A stretch of 64,000 nucleotides of DNA from Hyphomicrobiales bacterium. GTDB taxonomy: Bacteria > Pseudomonadota > Alphaproteobacteria > Rhizobiales > Rhizobiaceae. Each line of letters begins with the position of its first letter. Within the stretch, counting starts at the first letter, position 1. The stretch lies in contig UBZT01000007.1 in the NCBI GenBank assembly GCA_900470155.1, positions 62,001 to 126,000 on the forward strand, given 5' to 3'. The notes under the pieces were generated by a model that saw only the letters and a list, made by a program, of their open reading frames with translations, was not told the DNA's origin and searched no databases. Shown here piece after piece: positions 55,460 to 63,658 of the stretch. A program made the position numbers and the translations under genes.

Positions 55460-55701
55460 AGATCGACATCTCGGGGCGGCGGTTCCTGAATGTCGAAATC
55501 GAAGTCCTCATCGATTGGCGGCTGCTGGCGCAGCCACTCGATGAGGTTTCCTGTCTTGGCTTTGACCACGGGTTCGAGGATGATGCAGGCGCCTTCCTTG
55601 CGCATGATCACTTCATCGCCCGGGAACTCGAATTCCACGGGAATACGAACGGCGCGGTTGCGGCCGTTCTTGAAAACGCGAACCTGTCTTTCGATACCCA
55701 T
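55456..55701 (-). CDS. vapB: VapB-type antitoxin
   Basis: An 81-residue AbrB-type swapped-hairpin antitoxin with FKNGRNRAVRIPVEFEFPGD at the DNA-binding end. A disordered, acidic C-terminus (PPIDEDFDFDIQEPPP) would neutralise the toxin. GGGAG lies 9 nt before the ATG. A perfect palindrome 18 nt upstream overlaps the promoter -10. Confidence 0.92.
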   Translation of the reverse strand: MGIERQVRVFKNGRNRAVRIPVEFEFPGDEVIMRKEGACIILEPVVKAKTGNLIEWLRQQPPIDEDFDFDIQEPPPRDVDL

Positions 55702-55719
55702 CCGAATTCACTCCCGACG

Positions 55720-55745
55720 ATGGCATATGCCTCAGCATATGCCAT
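55720..55745. promoter_or_regulatory. vapBC operator palindrome
   Basis: Perfect 11-bp arms ATGGCATATGC and GCATATGCCAT around a CTCA spacer, 18 nt upstream of vapB. It covers the -10 hexamer of the candidate promoter, fitting autorepression by the VapBC complex. Confidence 0.8.
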
Positions 55746-55762
55746 TAAGCGATTTTACACAA
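55734..55762 (-). promoter_or_regulatory. vapB promoter
   Basis: On the minus strand TTGTGT (complement of 55757-55762) and TATGCT (complement of 55734-55739) are separated by exactly 17 bp. The -35 lies 2 nt outside the end of cysS, and the -10 is inside the operator palindrome. Confidence 0.6.
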
Positions 55763-55763
55763 T

Positions 55764-57248
55764 TCAGCGCTTGACCTCCCAGGTCGTCACCCGCTCTCCC
55801 GTCTCCTTGTCCTTGCCGTCCTTGAGCTGGATGCCTTTGGCAGCTAAGTCGTCGCGGATCTTGTCGGCTTCAGTGAAGTTCTTCGTTTTCAGCATTTCAA
55901 GGCGCATTGCGACGAGGGCATCGACCGCCGCCAAGAGATCCGCGCTGATTTCGGTTTTCTGCGGCAGGATGCCGAGCAGGGTGGCACTCGCGGCAAAAAG
56001 CGGCAGCAAAGTCGGGTCGGCGCTCGCATCATGGGCAAGCGCATGCAGCGCCTGAACGGCGGCAACCGTGTTCAGATCGTCATGCAGCGCCTCCAGCACC
56101 GTCTCGCACGGTGCAGAACCATTTGCCTCGACAATCGGCCACTTTGCCAGCAGCCGCTCCGCCTCCTCCAGCCGCTTGACCGAAAAGTCGATCGGCTCGC
56201 GGTAGTGCGTCATCAGCATCGCCAGCCGCAGCACTTCGCCCGGCCACTTGCGGCCGCCGAAGGTCTCCGTCTCGAGAAGCTCGTTGATGGTGACGAAATT
56301 GCCGTCCGACTTCGACATCTTGCGGCCTTCGACCTGGACGAAGCCGTTGTGCATCCAGACATTGGCCATGACGTCGGTGTCATAGGCGCAGCAGGACTGG
56401 GCGATCTCGTTTTCATGATGCGGGAAGATCAGGTCGAGCCCGCCGCCATGGATGTCGAACTGGTGTGGCCGTGCCTTGCCCTTGGGCGACAGCCGGTCCT
56501 TGATTTCTTCCCACAAATAGCGGTCGGCCATGGCCGAGCATTCGATATGCCAGCCCGGACGACCATGGATGGTGACCGTCTCGCCTTCGAAGGTGAAATT
56601 GCCCGGCCAACCCGGTTCGGTATCGGCCGACTGTTTCCACAGCACGAAATCGCCGGGATTGGTCTTGTGCGCTTCGACCGCGACGCGCGCGCCGGCCTGC
56701 TGGTCTTCGAGCTTGCGCTTCGACAACTGGCCGTAATCGGCCATCGAGGCGGTGGCAAACAGAACCTCGCGTCCTTCCGAACCGGTCGCCACATAGGCAT
56801 GGCCCTGGTCGAGCAGTCGCTGGATGATCTCGACCATCTGGCTGATATTGTCGGTCGCGCGTGGCTCCACCGTCGGCTTGAGGCAGCCGAGCGCTGCAAC
56901 ATCGGCATGGAACTGGCTTTCCGTCTTGCCGGTGACGGCGCGGATCGCGGCATTCAGCGACATGCTGCCATCGGCAATCTGTGGCCCGAAATCGCGCAGC
57001 GCCCGCGCGTTGATCTTGTCGTCGACGTCGGTGATATTGCGCGCATAGCTGACATGCGTGTCGCCATAGAGATGGCGCAGCAGCCGGTAGAGCACGTCGA
57101 AGACGATGACCGGCCGCGCATTGCCGATATGGGCAAAGTCATAGACCGTCGGACCGCAGACATACATGCGCACATTGTCGGGGTCGATCGGCTCGAAATC
57201 GACCTTCTCGCGCGCGAGTGTGTTGTAAAGCTTGAGGCCCGTCGGCAT
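55764..57248 (-). CDS. cysS: Cysteinyl-tRNA synthetase
   Basis: A 494-residue class I aminoacyl-tRNA synthetase. The zinc cysteine C31 opens [15 protein letters not shown], which includes the HIGH-type motif HIGN (40-43). The KMSKS loop is KMSKSDGN. Length is normal. AGGA and GGAG precede ATG 57248; a longer upstream reading is rejected. A leaderless-type leader ORF with two cysteine codons lies about 95 nt upstream, suggesting attenuation control. It ends 62 nt before the vapB start, with the vapB promoter in between. Confidence 0.97.
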   Translation of the reverse strand: MPTGLKLYNTLAREKVDFEPIDPDNVRMYVCGPTVYDFAHIGNARPVIVFDVLYRLLRHLYGDTHVSYARNITDVDDKINARALRDFGPQIADGSMSLNAAIRAVTGKTESQFHADVAALGCLKPTVEPRATDNISQMVEIIQRLLDQGHAYVATGSEGREVLFATASMADYGQLSKRKLEDQQAGARVAVEAHKTNPGDFVLWKQSADTEPGWPGNFTFEGETVTIHGRPGWHIECSAMADRYLWEEIKDRLSPKGKARPHQFDIHGGGLDLIFPHHENEIAQSCCAYDTDVMANVWMHNGFVQVEGRKMSKSDGNFVTINELLETETFGGRKWPGEVLRLAMLMTHYREPIDFSVKRLEEAERLLAKWPIVEANGSAPCETVLEALHDDLNTVAAVQALHALAHDASADPTLLPLFAASATLLGILPQKTEISADLLAAVDALVAMRLEMLKTKNFTEADKIRDDLAAKGIQLKDGKDKETGERVTTWEVKR

Positions 57249-57276
57249 TCCTGTCTCCCATAACAAAACCATCCGG

Positions 57277-57346
57277 CTGGACCGGGTCGTTTGTCATCTT
57301 GGGCTTTTCAGGAGACGAAAACGGCCGGGCCAGCGAGTGCGCTAGC
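57277..57346 (-). promoter_or_regulatory. Possible attenuator folding region of cysS
   Basis: Two mutually exclusive pairings are visible downstream of the leader ORF. Stem A pairs 57346-57340 with 57335-57329 (GCTAGCG / CGCTGGC) and includes the leader stop codon. Stem B pairs 57333-57325 with 57285-57277 (CTGGCCCGG / CCGGTCCAG, one mismatch). They share 57333-57329. A TTTT follows stem B within about 10 nt. A textbook terminator is not clear, so the mechanism is open. Confidence 0.35.
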
Positions 57347-57383
57347 GAATAATGATCCAGCAGATGCAGATGGTCGTTTTCAT
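57342..57383 (-). CDS. Candidate cysteine leader peptide upstream of cysS
   Basis: A 13-residue ORF, MKTTICICWIIIR, with TGC codons at positions 6 and 8, a Trp at 9 and five Ile codons. The predicted transcription start from the promoter at 57391-57420 falls at or within 2 nt of its ATG, so it would be translated from a leaderless mRNA, as known for the rhizobial trpE leader. It lies upstream of cysS in the same direction. It is inferred from position and codons; conservation has not been checked. Confidence 0.5.
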   Translation of the reverse strand: MKTTICICWIIIR

Positions 57384-57390
57384 GGCCGGT

Positions 57391-57420
57391 GTTATGGCGC
57401 GGGGCCGCGATTAGGTCAAG
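57391..57420 (-). promoter_or_regulatory. Promoter of the cysS leader
   Basis: CTTGAC (complement of 57415-57420), the alphaproteobacterial consensus -35, and CATAAC (complement of 57391-57396) are 18 bp apart, or 17 bp if CCATAA is used. Transcription should start near 57383-57385. Confidence 0.6.
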
Positions 57421-57556
57421 GGGCATGCATTCCCAGGAGGCGCGTGCTGAAGCCGTCTTTTGTTGCGTGGTTGACCGTTGCCTTGGTTGTTTTGCCTATT
57501 CCGGACGGCCTTCTTGGAAGGTCGCCCGGCCGGGCATCAACACGTTCCTACGCGTG

Positions 57557-58444
57557 TCAGCCTTGTGCCTTGGCAACCCGCCTGAGCGGAAAAAGCCCGA
57601 GAACCAGAGCGCAGCCCGCGATGATCACCGCACCACCGATCAATTGAAGGACGCTGAGCGGCTCGTCGAGCACCAGCGCGCCGACCAGGACGGCAACGAC
57701 GGTCACGGCAAATTCAACACTGATCGCCGGTGTCGGGCCGATGCTTTTGACGAGGTCGAAATAGAGCACATAAGTCAAGGCGCTCATCAGGCCGGCGAGC
57801 GCCACGAGATAGACATAGTCGATCGGGGCAGGGATACCCGGTACCGGCACGAAGGCAAGCAGCGGCAGCGTGAGCATGCCGCCGGCGATGAATGAGCCGA
57901 TGGTCACCTCCCATGCCCCGGTACCCTTCAGATGCAGGCTGGCATAATTGCTGCCGAAGGCGGCGGAAAAGGTCGATAGCAGCATCGCGCCACAGCCGAG
58001 GATAAAGGTCGCATCAACCGGAGCTGCTGGAAAGCCGACCAGCATGACGATGCCGACCGTGCCGAGCACCAGACCGGCGACCCGCGCTGGCGTGATGCGC
58101 TCAAGTCCCCAGATCTGGGCAATGATCATCGAAAACAAGGGAATTGCCGCGACGAAGATCGCAGCCATCGCCGTGCCGATCCGCGGCGTGGCATAGGATA
58201 GCCCGATCAATTGTCCGGCAACCGTCGTGGCGCCAACGACCGCAAGCTGCAGCCAGCCAGCGTGAAATACCAGTTTGCGCCGCGTCAGCCGCGCCACGGC
58301 CAGCAGCAATCCGCCGGCAATCAGCGAGCGAAATGTCACCGCGCCGATCCAGCCAAAGGCGGCCACCACATGCAAAAGCAGAACGAAGGAAAGGCCCCAG
58401 GCGAATGCCAGGAAGGTGTAGGAGGCAATGTCTCTGGGGCGCAT
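57557..58444 (-). CDS. EamA-family (DMT superfamily) permease
   Basis: A 295-residue inner-membrane protein with about 10 helices in two EamA repeats; start MRPRDIASYTFLAFAWGLSF. It is distinct from the RarD gene at 46.4 kb. The start at ATG 58444 has GGAAG just upstream; an ATG five codons earlier is possible. Substrate unknown. It is 73 bp downstream of the SDR gene on the same strand. Confidence 0.83.
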   Translation of the reverse strand: MRPRDIASYTFLAFAWGLSFVLLLHVVAAFGWIGAVTFRSLIAGGLLLAVARLTRRKLVFHAGWLQLAVVGATTVAGQLIGLSYATPRIGTAMAAIFVAAIPLFSMIIAQIWGLERITPARVAGLVLGTVGIVMLVGFPAAPVDATFILGCGAMLLSTFSAAFGSNYASLHLKGTGAWEVTIGSFIAGGMLTLPLLAFVPVPGIPAPIDYVYLVALAGLMSALTYVLYFDLVKSIGPTPAISVEFAVTVVAVLVGALVLDEPLSVLQLIGGAVIIAGCALVLGLFPLRRVAKAQG

Positions 58445-58517
58445 GGGATCTTCCATCACGGATGCGGAAACGGCGGCGATGACGGGTGGTCATCGCCTGC
58501 CAGCACGAACCCGGTGT

Positions 58518-59258
58518 TTACTCCGGCATCCGATAATCGACGATCTTGCCTTCGCGGACGATATAGAGCTTGCCGGTTTCCGTCTGCTCCGGGCCAACCA
58601 GCGGCAAAAGCTTGGCGGCGACTTCTGAAGGATGGGGCAGGGTGCTCGGATCTTCACCTGGCATGGCCTGGGCGCGCATGGCGGTGCGGGTAGCGCCCGG
58701 ATCCACCGAGAGAATGCGCAGCGGCAGGCGCTGTGTCTCGCCAGCCCATGTGCGGGCCAGGGCCTCGACGGCGGCCTTGGAGGCAGAATAGGCGCTCCAG
58801 AACGGCCGGCATTTGTGGGCAGCACCCGAAGACAGGATCAGAACACGCCCCTGATCGGACTTGATCAGCAGCGGCTCCAGCGAACGGATCAGCCGCCAGG
58901 TGGCGGTCACGTTGATCGTCATGACCTTGTCGAAGACCTTGGCTTCGATATGTCCGATCGGCGAAATTACACCCAGCACGCCGGCATTGAGCACGGCGAT
59001 GTCGAGCTTGCCCCAGCGATCGAAGATATGGCCGCCGAGTTGGTCGATGGCCGCCATGTCGGACAGGTCGAACGGCACCAGCGTTGCCGAGCCGCCGACC
59101 GCCTTGATCGCGTCATCCAGCTCTTCCAGCCCGCCGACAGTGCGGGCGCAGGCGATGACATGGGCGCCGGCCTTGGCAAGCTCGATCGCGGTGAAATAGC
59201 CTATGCCGCGCGAGGCGCCGGTGACGAGCGCAATCCGGCCCGTAAGGTCGATGGTCAT
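58518..59258 (-). CDS. Short-chain dehydrogenase/reductase
   Basis: A 246-residue Rossmann-fold oxidoreductase. The cofactor motif TGASRGIG is at residues 14-21, the NAG-type motif at LNAGVLG, the catalytic Ser in LILSSGAA and the Tyr-x3-Lys in YSASKAAVEAL. It follows purF by 23 bp on the same strand, an arrangement seen in several Rhizobiales. Substrate not assignable. Confidence 0.9.
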   Translation of the reverse strand: MTIDLTGRIALVTGASRGIGYFTAIELAKAGAHVIACARTVGGLEELDDAIKAVGGSATLVPFDLSDMAAIDQLGGHIFDRWGKLDIAVLNAGVLGVISPIGHIEAKVFDKVMTINVTATWRLIRSLEPLLIKSDQGRVLILSSGAAHKCRPFWSAYSASKAAVEALARTWAGETQRLPLRILSVDPGATRTAMRAQAMPGEDPSTLPHPSEVAAKLLPLVGPEQTETGKLYIVREGKIVDYRMPE

Positions 59259-59281
59259 GGTCAGTCCTGTTGTCTGCGGTC

Positions 59282-60775
59282 TCAGCCGTTGGCGGCGAGC
59301 ATGGATTCCTTGCGGCCCACCATTTTCTCGCCTTCCTTGTCCAGAAGGCGGGTCGGGTAGTCGCCGGTGAAATAGTGATCGGTGAATTTCGGATTGGCCG
59401 GATCGCGCGCCTCGCCGCCAACAGCCTTGTACAGGCCGTCGATCGACAGGAATGCCAGCGAATCCGCGCCGATATATTTCGCCATTGCCGCTTCGTCGGC
59501 ATACTGGTTGGCCAAGAGCTTGTCGCGGTCGGGCGTGTCGATGCCGTAGAAGTCCGGATGGAAGATCATCGGACTGGCGACGCGCACATGCACTTCCTTG
59601 GCGCCGGCATCGCGGATCATCTGGACGATCTTCAGCGACGTGGTGCCGCGCACGATGGAATCGTCGACGAGGATGACACGCTTGCCTTCGATGATGGCCC
59701 GGTTGGCCGAATGCTTCAGCTTGACGCCGAAGGCGCGGATCTGCTGGGTCGGCTCGATGAAGGTCCGGCCGACATAATGGTTGCGGATGATGCCGTATTC
59801 GAACGGAATGCCGCTCTGCTGCGCATAACCCAGGGCCGCCGGCGTGCCGCCGTCTGGAACCGGAACGACCACATCGCCCTCGAGAGGCGCTTCAATCGCC
59901 AGGTTCATGCCGGCATTCTTGCGGGTCGTGTAGACGTTACGGCCGCCGACAACCGAATCGGGCCGGGCGAAGTAGACATATTCGAACAGGCAGAGGCGCT
60001 CCGGCTGCGGCCGGGCCGGCATGCGCGATTCGATGGCGATCGAACCGTCTGGCTGGATTTCGCAGATCACCACTTCGCCATTCTTGACGTCGCGGATGAA
60101 TTTCGCGCCGATGATGTCGAGCGCACAGGTCTCGGAGGCAAAGATCGGCTTGCCGTCAAGCTCGCCCATGACCAGCGGCCGGATGCCGATCGGGTCGCGG
60201 GCCGCGATCAGCTTGGTGCGGGTCAGCGCGATCATCGCATAGCCGCCTTCCATCTGGCGGATGGCATCGATGAATCGGTCGGCGGTCGAGGCATGGCGCG
60301 AACGGGCGATGAGATGCAGCACGACTTCGGTATCGGAGGTTGACTGACAGATGGCGCCGGTGGCGATGATCTGGCGGCGCAGCGTCAGGCCGTTGGTGAA
60401 ATTGCCGTTATGGGCAATGGCGATGCCGCCTTCTTCGAGTTCGGCAAACAGCGGCTGGACATTGCGCATGGCAACTCCACCGGTCGTCGAATAGCGCGTA
60501 TGGCCGATGGACATCGAACCCGGCAGTTTGGCGATGGTTACAGGGTTGGTGTAGTGATCACCGACAAGGCCCATGTGCTTTTCGGTATAGAATTGTCGGC
60601 CGTCGAACGAGACGATGCCGGCTGCTTCCTGGCCGCGATGCTGGAGCGCATGCAGACCGAGCGCTGTCAGCGTCGACGCATCCGTATGTCCCAGGATACC
60701 GAAGACCCCGCATTCTTCATGAAACTTGTCGTCCTCGGCACCGTATACGACGTCGGTAGGGATGAATGGGTTCAT
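59282..60775 (-). CDS. purF: Amidophosphoribosyltransferase
   Basis: A 497-residue enzyme catalysing the first committed step of purine synthesis, from PRPP and glutamine to phosphoribosylamine. A 21-residue propeptide precedes the catalytic cysteine C22 (EECGVFGILG). The glutaminase part has the GHTRYSTTG and NGNFTN motifs. The PRPP-binding loop is VILVDDSIVRGTT. AAGG lies 10 nt before ATG 60775; the longer frame upstream is rejected. A promoter with a palindrome in its spacer and a leader hairpin lie upstream. Confidence 0.96.
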   Translation of the reverse strand: MNPFIPTDVVYGAEDDKFHEECGVFGILGHTDASTLTALGLHALQHRGQEAAGIVSFDGRQFYTEKHMGLVGDHYTNPVTIAKLPGSMSIGHTRYSTTGGVAMRNVQPLFAELEEGGIAIAHNGNFTNGLTLRRQIIATGAICQSTSDTEVVLHLIARSRHASTADRFIDAIRQMEGGYAMIALTRTKLIAARDPIGIRPLVMGELDGKPIFASETCALDIIGAKFIRDVKNGEVVICEIQPDGSIAIESRMPARPQPERLCLFEYVYFARPDSVVGGRNVYTTRKNAGMNLAIEAPLEGDVVVPVPDGGTPAALGYAQQSGIPFEYGIIRNHYVGRTFIEPTQQIRAFGVKLKHSANRAIIEGKRVILVDDSIVRGTTSLKIVQMIRDAGAKEVHVRVASPMIFHPDFYGIDTPDRDKLLANQYADEAAMAKYIGADSLAFLSIDGLYKAVGGEARDPANPKFTDHYFTGDYPTRLLDKEGEKMVGRKESMLAANG

Positions 60776-60832
60776 GGCAAGTCGCCTTTGTTCGCGGGGA
60801 CAGATATAGCAAGCAACGCCTGTAACAGATAA

Positions 60833-60859
60833 GCCGCCGGTCTGTCCCGATCCGGCGGC
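60833..60859 (-). promoter_or_regulatory. Hairpin in the purF leader
   Basis: A perfect 8-bp inverted repeat, GCCGCCGG / CCGGCGGC, with an 11-nt loop lies between the purF promoter and start codon. No T-run follows on the minus strand. It could be a leader structure of purF or the 3' end of the cvpA transcript. Confidence 0.4.
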
Positions 60860-60869
60860 GTCTGGGTGG

Positions 60870-60898
60870 TATATAGGACGCGACCGGTCGCCGCGCAA
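60870..60898 (-). promoter_or_regulatory. purF promoter with a palindromic site in the spacer
   Basis: TTGCGC (complement of 60893-60898) and TATATA (60870-60875) are 17 bp apart on the minus strand. The spacer contains the perfect 12-bp palindrome GCGACCGGTCGC (60880-60891), a plausible operator. It lies just after the cvpA stop codon. Confidence 0.6.
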
Positions 60899-60901
60899 AT
60901 T

Positions 60902-61525
60902 TCAATTCTCGGCCGGTGCCTCGCCCGCAGGTGTGGTGTCGGCAGGAGCAGTTTCCGCCGGAGCCTGATCGGCCGGTGCCGTGGCGCCGTCAGGCGCCGT
61001 TTCCGGCTCCTCGCGTCCGAGGATACGGGCGCGGATCTGCGGTTCGATATCGGTCGGCAGCACGGCTTCCAGCTTCAGCACCAACGCATCGAGGAAGGGC
61101 TTCGACTTGGAATTGTTGACCCAGTCCGGGCGCTGCTTGACGTCGATCAGCCAGTTCCAGAACGCGACGGCGACGACGAGAAGCAGAATGCCGCGGGCGG
61201 CGCCGAACAGGAAGCCGAGGGTCCGGTCCAGTGCGCCGATGCGGCTGTCGATGATGAAGTCGGCGATGCGCGAGGTGATGAACGAAATCACAATCAGAGC
61301 GATCAGGAAGATGATGCCGGCCGAACCCGCAATCGCGATACGGTCATCGCTGGTGTAATTCTTCACATAGGGAACCAGCAGCGGGTAGAGATAATAGGCG
61401 GCAGCAACCGAGCCGGCCCAGCTTGCGATGGAAAGCACTTCGCGCGAAAAGCCGCGCACCATCGCCAGCACCGCTGAAAACAGCACGACGCCGATGACGA
61501 TACCGTCAAAAATCGTAATGGGCAT
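60902..61525 (-). CDS. cvpA: CvpA family protein
   Basis: A 207-residue inner-membrane protein of the CvpA family (named for colicin V production). Four hydrophobic segments fill residues ~5-135 (TIFDGIVIGVVLFSAVLAMV onward). A proline/alanine-rich tail with repeated APAE/APAD units (residues ~175-205) is likely periplasmic or cytoplasmic linker. Start ATG 61525 has GGAG 9 nt upstream. cvpA next to purF is a widespread arrangement. Confidence 0.9.
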   Translation of the reverse strand: MPITIFDGIVIGVVLFSAVLAMVRGFSREVLSIASWAGSVAAAYYLYPLLVPYVKNYTSDDRIAIAGSAGIIFLIALIVISFITSRIADFIIDSRIGALDRTLGFLFGAARGILLLVVAVAFWNWLIDVKQRPDWVNNSKSKPFLDALVLKLEAVLPTDIEPQIRARILGREEPETAPDGATAPADQAPAETAPADTTPAGEAPAEN

Positions 61526-61613
61526 AAATACCAACTCCAAGACTGCCGGCCCAGACCGGCATGATTGTCACCGCGACACCGCCTGAGCGCGTAATATCAC
61601 GCGTCGGAACGGA

Positions 61614-63017
61614 TCAACCATCCTCCTGATCATTGCGCGCTTTCAGCCGGGAACCGGCGATCTGCGCCACAAGATCGGGAAGGCTGTCCACTTCCCTCCA
61701 TTTGCCCGTCGAACCTTTTGGCAGTTCGGCCGAGGCAGCCGGCAATACCGCAGCGGAGAAACCAAGCTTTTCCGCCTCTTTCAACCGCTGGCCCGTGTGC
61801 GAAACCGGTCGCACCGCGCCTGACAGGCTGACCTCGCCGAAATAGACGCAATCGGCGGGAAGGGCAAGACCGGCAAGCGAGGAAACCAACGCCGATGCAA
61901 TGGCCATGTCGGCGGCCGGCTCCGAGATCCTGTAGCCACCGGCGACGTTGAGATAGACATCATGTTGTCCGAGCCTGACGCCGCAATGCGCCTCGAGCAC
62001 GGCAAGGATCATCGCCAGACGGCTGGAATCCCAGCCGACCACGGCGCGGCGCGGCGTGCCGAGCGAGGTTGCCGCCACCAGCGCCTGCACCTCGACAAGG
62101 ATCGGGCGCGTGCCCTCCATGCCGGCAAAGACCGCAGCGCCTGGGGCCTTTGCGTTGCGCTCGCCGAGGAAAAGCTCGGAGGGATTGGCGACCTCGCGCA
62201 GGCCCTTGTCGGACATTTCGAAGACGCCGATTTCGTCGGTCGGTCCGAAACGGTTCTTCACCGTGCGCAGGATGCGGTAGTGATGGCCGCGATCGCCCTC
62301 GAAATAGAGCACGGCGTCGACCATGTGCTCGACGACACGCGGGCCGGCGATCTGGCCTTCCTTGGTCACGTGGCCGACAAGCACCATTGTGGCACCTGTC
62401 TGCTTGGCAAAGCGGATCATCGCCTGAACGCCGGTGCGGACCTGGGTGACGGTGCCCGGCGCGCTGTCGGCCGTGTCGCTCCACAGGGTCTGGATCGAAT
62501 CGATGATCACCAGATCGGGTCGCTTGCCTTCCGAGATCGTCGCCAGGATATCCTCGACATTGGTCTCGGCAGCCAGGAGAACATCGGTATCGGCGGCCCC
62601 CAGGCGCTGGGCCCGCAGGCGTACCTGCGCCACGGCTTCTTCGCCCGAAACGTAGATCACCCGGTGGCCCTTGCGGGAAAGAGCAGCGGCCGCCTGCATC
62701 AGAAGCGTCGACTTGCCGATGCCCGGATCGCCGCCGATCAGCACAGCCGAGCCACGGACAAAGCCACCGCCGGTCGCCCGGTCGAGTTCCGCCATGCCGG
62801 TCGGGATGCGCGGCGCTTCCTCGATTTCGCCGGACAGCGCCGTCAGCGTCACCGCGCGGCCCTTTTTCGGCGTCTTGCCCGGTCCGCCGCCGATCCCGCC
62901 CATCGGATCTTCCTCGACGATGGTGTTCCACTCGCCGCAACCTTCGCATTTTCCTGCCCAGCGGCTGTGAACGGTGCCGCAGTTCTGGCAGATGAATTGG
63001 GTTTTTACTTTTGCCAT
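61614..63017 (-). CDS. radA: DNA repair protein RadA
   Basis: A 467-residue RecA-like ATPase with branch-migration activity. The N-terminal C4 zinc finger has C10, C13, C24 and C27 (ICQNCGTVH, GKCEGCGEW). Walker A is GGDPGIGKSTL, and the RadA-specific KNRFG motif appears as VKNRFGPTDEIG. The C-terminal Lon-type domain follows from ~285. Complete and typical in length. Confidence 0.96.
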   Translation of the reverse strand: MAKVKTQFICQNCGTVHSRWAGKCEGCGEWNTIVEEDPMGGIGGGPGKTPKKGRAVTLTALSGEIEEAPRIPTGMAELDRATGGGFVRGSAVLIGGDPGIGKSTLLMQAAAALSRKGHRVIYVSGEEAVAQVRLRAQRLGAADTDVLLAAETNVEDILATISEGKRPDLVIIDSIQTLWSDTADSAPGTVTQVRTGVQAMIRFAKQTGATMVLVGHVTKEGQIAGPRVVEHMVDAVLYFEGDRGHHYRILRTVKNRFGPTDEIGVFEMSDKGLREVANPSELFLGERNAKAPGAAVFAGMEGTRPILVEVQALVAATSLGTPRRAVVGWDSSRLAMILAVLEAHCGVRLGQHDVYLNVAGGYRISEPAADMAIASALVSSLAGLALPADCVYFGEVSLSGAVRPVSHTGQRLKEAEKLGFSAAVLPAASAELPKGSTGKWREVDSLPDLVAQIAGSRLKARNDQEDG

Positions 63018-63031
63018 GAAGTCAGTTTTCG

Positions 63032-63349
63032 TCAGTCTTTTTCGTTGTCTATGAAGTCGATTGACGCCTGATCCTGGCGGCCGTGTACGACCCGAAGAAT
63101 GGAAATCGCGGTGTCGGTGACGCGGATGTAGAAACGGCGCTCACGAAACACAAAAACGCGAATGTCGGATTGGGTGTCGTCTTGGATTCCAGTGAGGCCG
63201 AGCGATGCCAATTTGCTGATCTGACTATGCAGGCTGATCGCGAATTGCTCGGCTGCTGCCGGATTGTACTTGGCTATATAGCGATAGATCTCCCGAAGAT
63301 CCTTGAGCGCCTTTGAGGACCATCGGACCTTGCGCTTGTCAGTCGTCAT
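63032..63349 (-). CDS. ParE-type toxin
   Basis: A 105-residue RelE/ParE-superfamily protein. The N-terminal KVRWSSKALKDLREIYRYIA and the C-terminal RVFVFRERRFYIRV and ILRVVHGRQD match ParE toxins, which inhibit DNA gyrase. It overlaps the antitoxin gene by 11 nt and begins after it on the same strand. It ends 14 nt before radA, placing the module in the alr-radA interval. Confidence 0.85.
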   Translation of the reverse strand: MTTDKRKVRWSSKALKDLREIYRYIAKYNPAAAEQFAISLHSQISKLASLGLTGIQDDTQSDIRVFVFRERRFYIRVTDTAISILRVVHGRQDQASIDFIDNEKD

Positions 63350-63584
63350 CTGCGGTTGGGCGAATATCGGCGAGAAACTGTTCGGCTGTCTCGTAGATGT
63401 GGAAGCGACCGGCTTCGATATCGTCGATTCCTTCCTGAATGAGCAGGCGCAGTGTCTCTGAGTCCTGTTCGCGAAGTTTGCCGAGGCCAGCGCTGATCAT
63501 TTCCTCCGCGCTACCATAGACGCCGGACTTCACCTGTTCATCAACGAATGTCTCGTCATTCTTGTTCAATCGAATAGGGGGCAC
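63339..63584 (-). CDS. ParD-type antitoxin
   Basis: An 81-residue antitoxin with an N-terminal ribbon-helix-helix (PPIRLNKNDETFVDEQVKSG, then YGSAEEMISAGLGKLREQ) and a toxin-binding acidic C-terminus. The start is GTG at 63584-63582 with GGAG 7 nt upstream; a longer ATG frame upstream is rejected because ParD proteins begin at this point. Confidence 0.82.
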   Translation of the reverse strand: MPPIRLNKNDETFVDEQVKSGVYGSAEEMISAGLGKLREQDSETLRLLIQEGIDDIEAGRFHIYETAEQFLADIRPTADDD

Positions 63585-63612
63585 GCTTCCTCTCCATGGC
63601 GCCTGAAAAGCA

Positions 63613-63627
63613 TTCCGAGCAACGGAA
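63613..63627. promoter_or_regulatory. Candidate operator of the ParDE-type module
   Basis: TTCCG-AGCAA-CGGAA, a perfect 5-bp inverted repeat, lies 29 nt upstream of the antitoxin start in the 74-bp interval from alr. It is short but well placed for autoregulation. Confidence 0.35.
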
Positions 63628-63658
63628 CAATAGCAGAACAAAACCTGCAGGGCTACTG

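Noticed and set aside
57249..57383. A T-box riboswitch for cysS
   Set aside because: No T-box consensus or specifier loop is visible, and T-boxes are not typical of alphaproteobacteria.
57444..57647. Small plus-strand ORF starting GTG after AGGAGG upstream of eamA's 3' end
   Set aside because: The spacing from AGGAGG to GTG is only 3 nt and the second half lies antisense to the well-supported EamA gene. The promoter and leader ORF on the other strand explain the region better.
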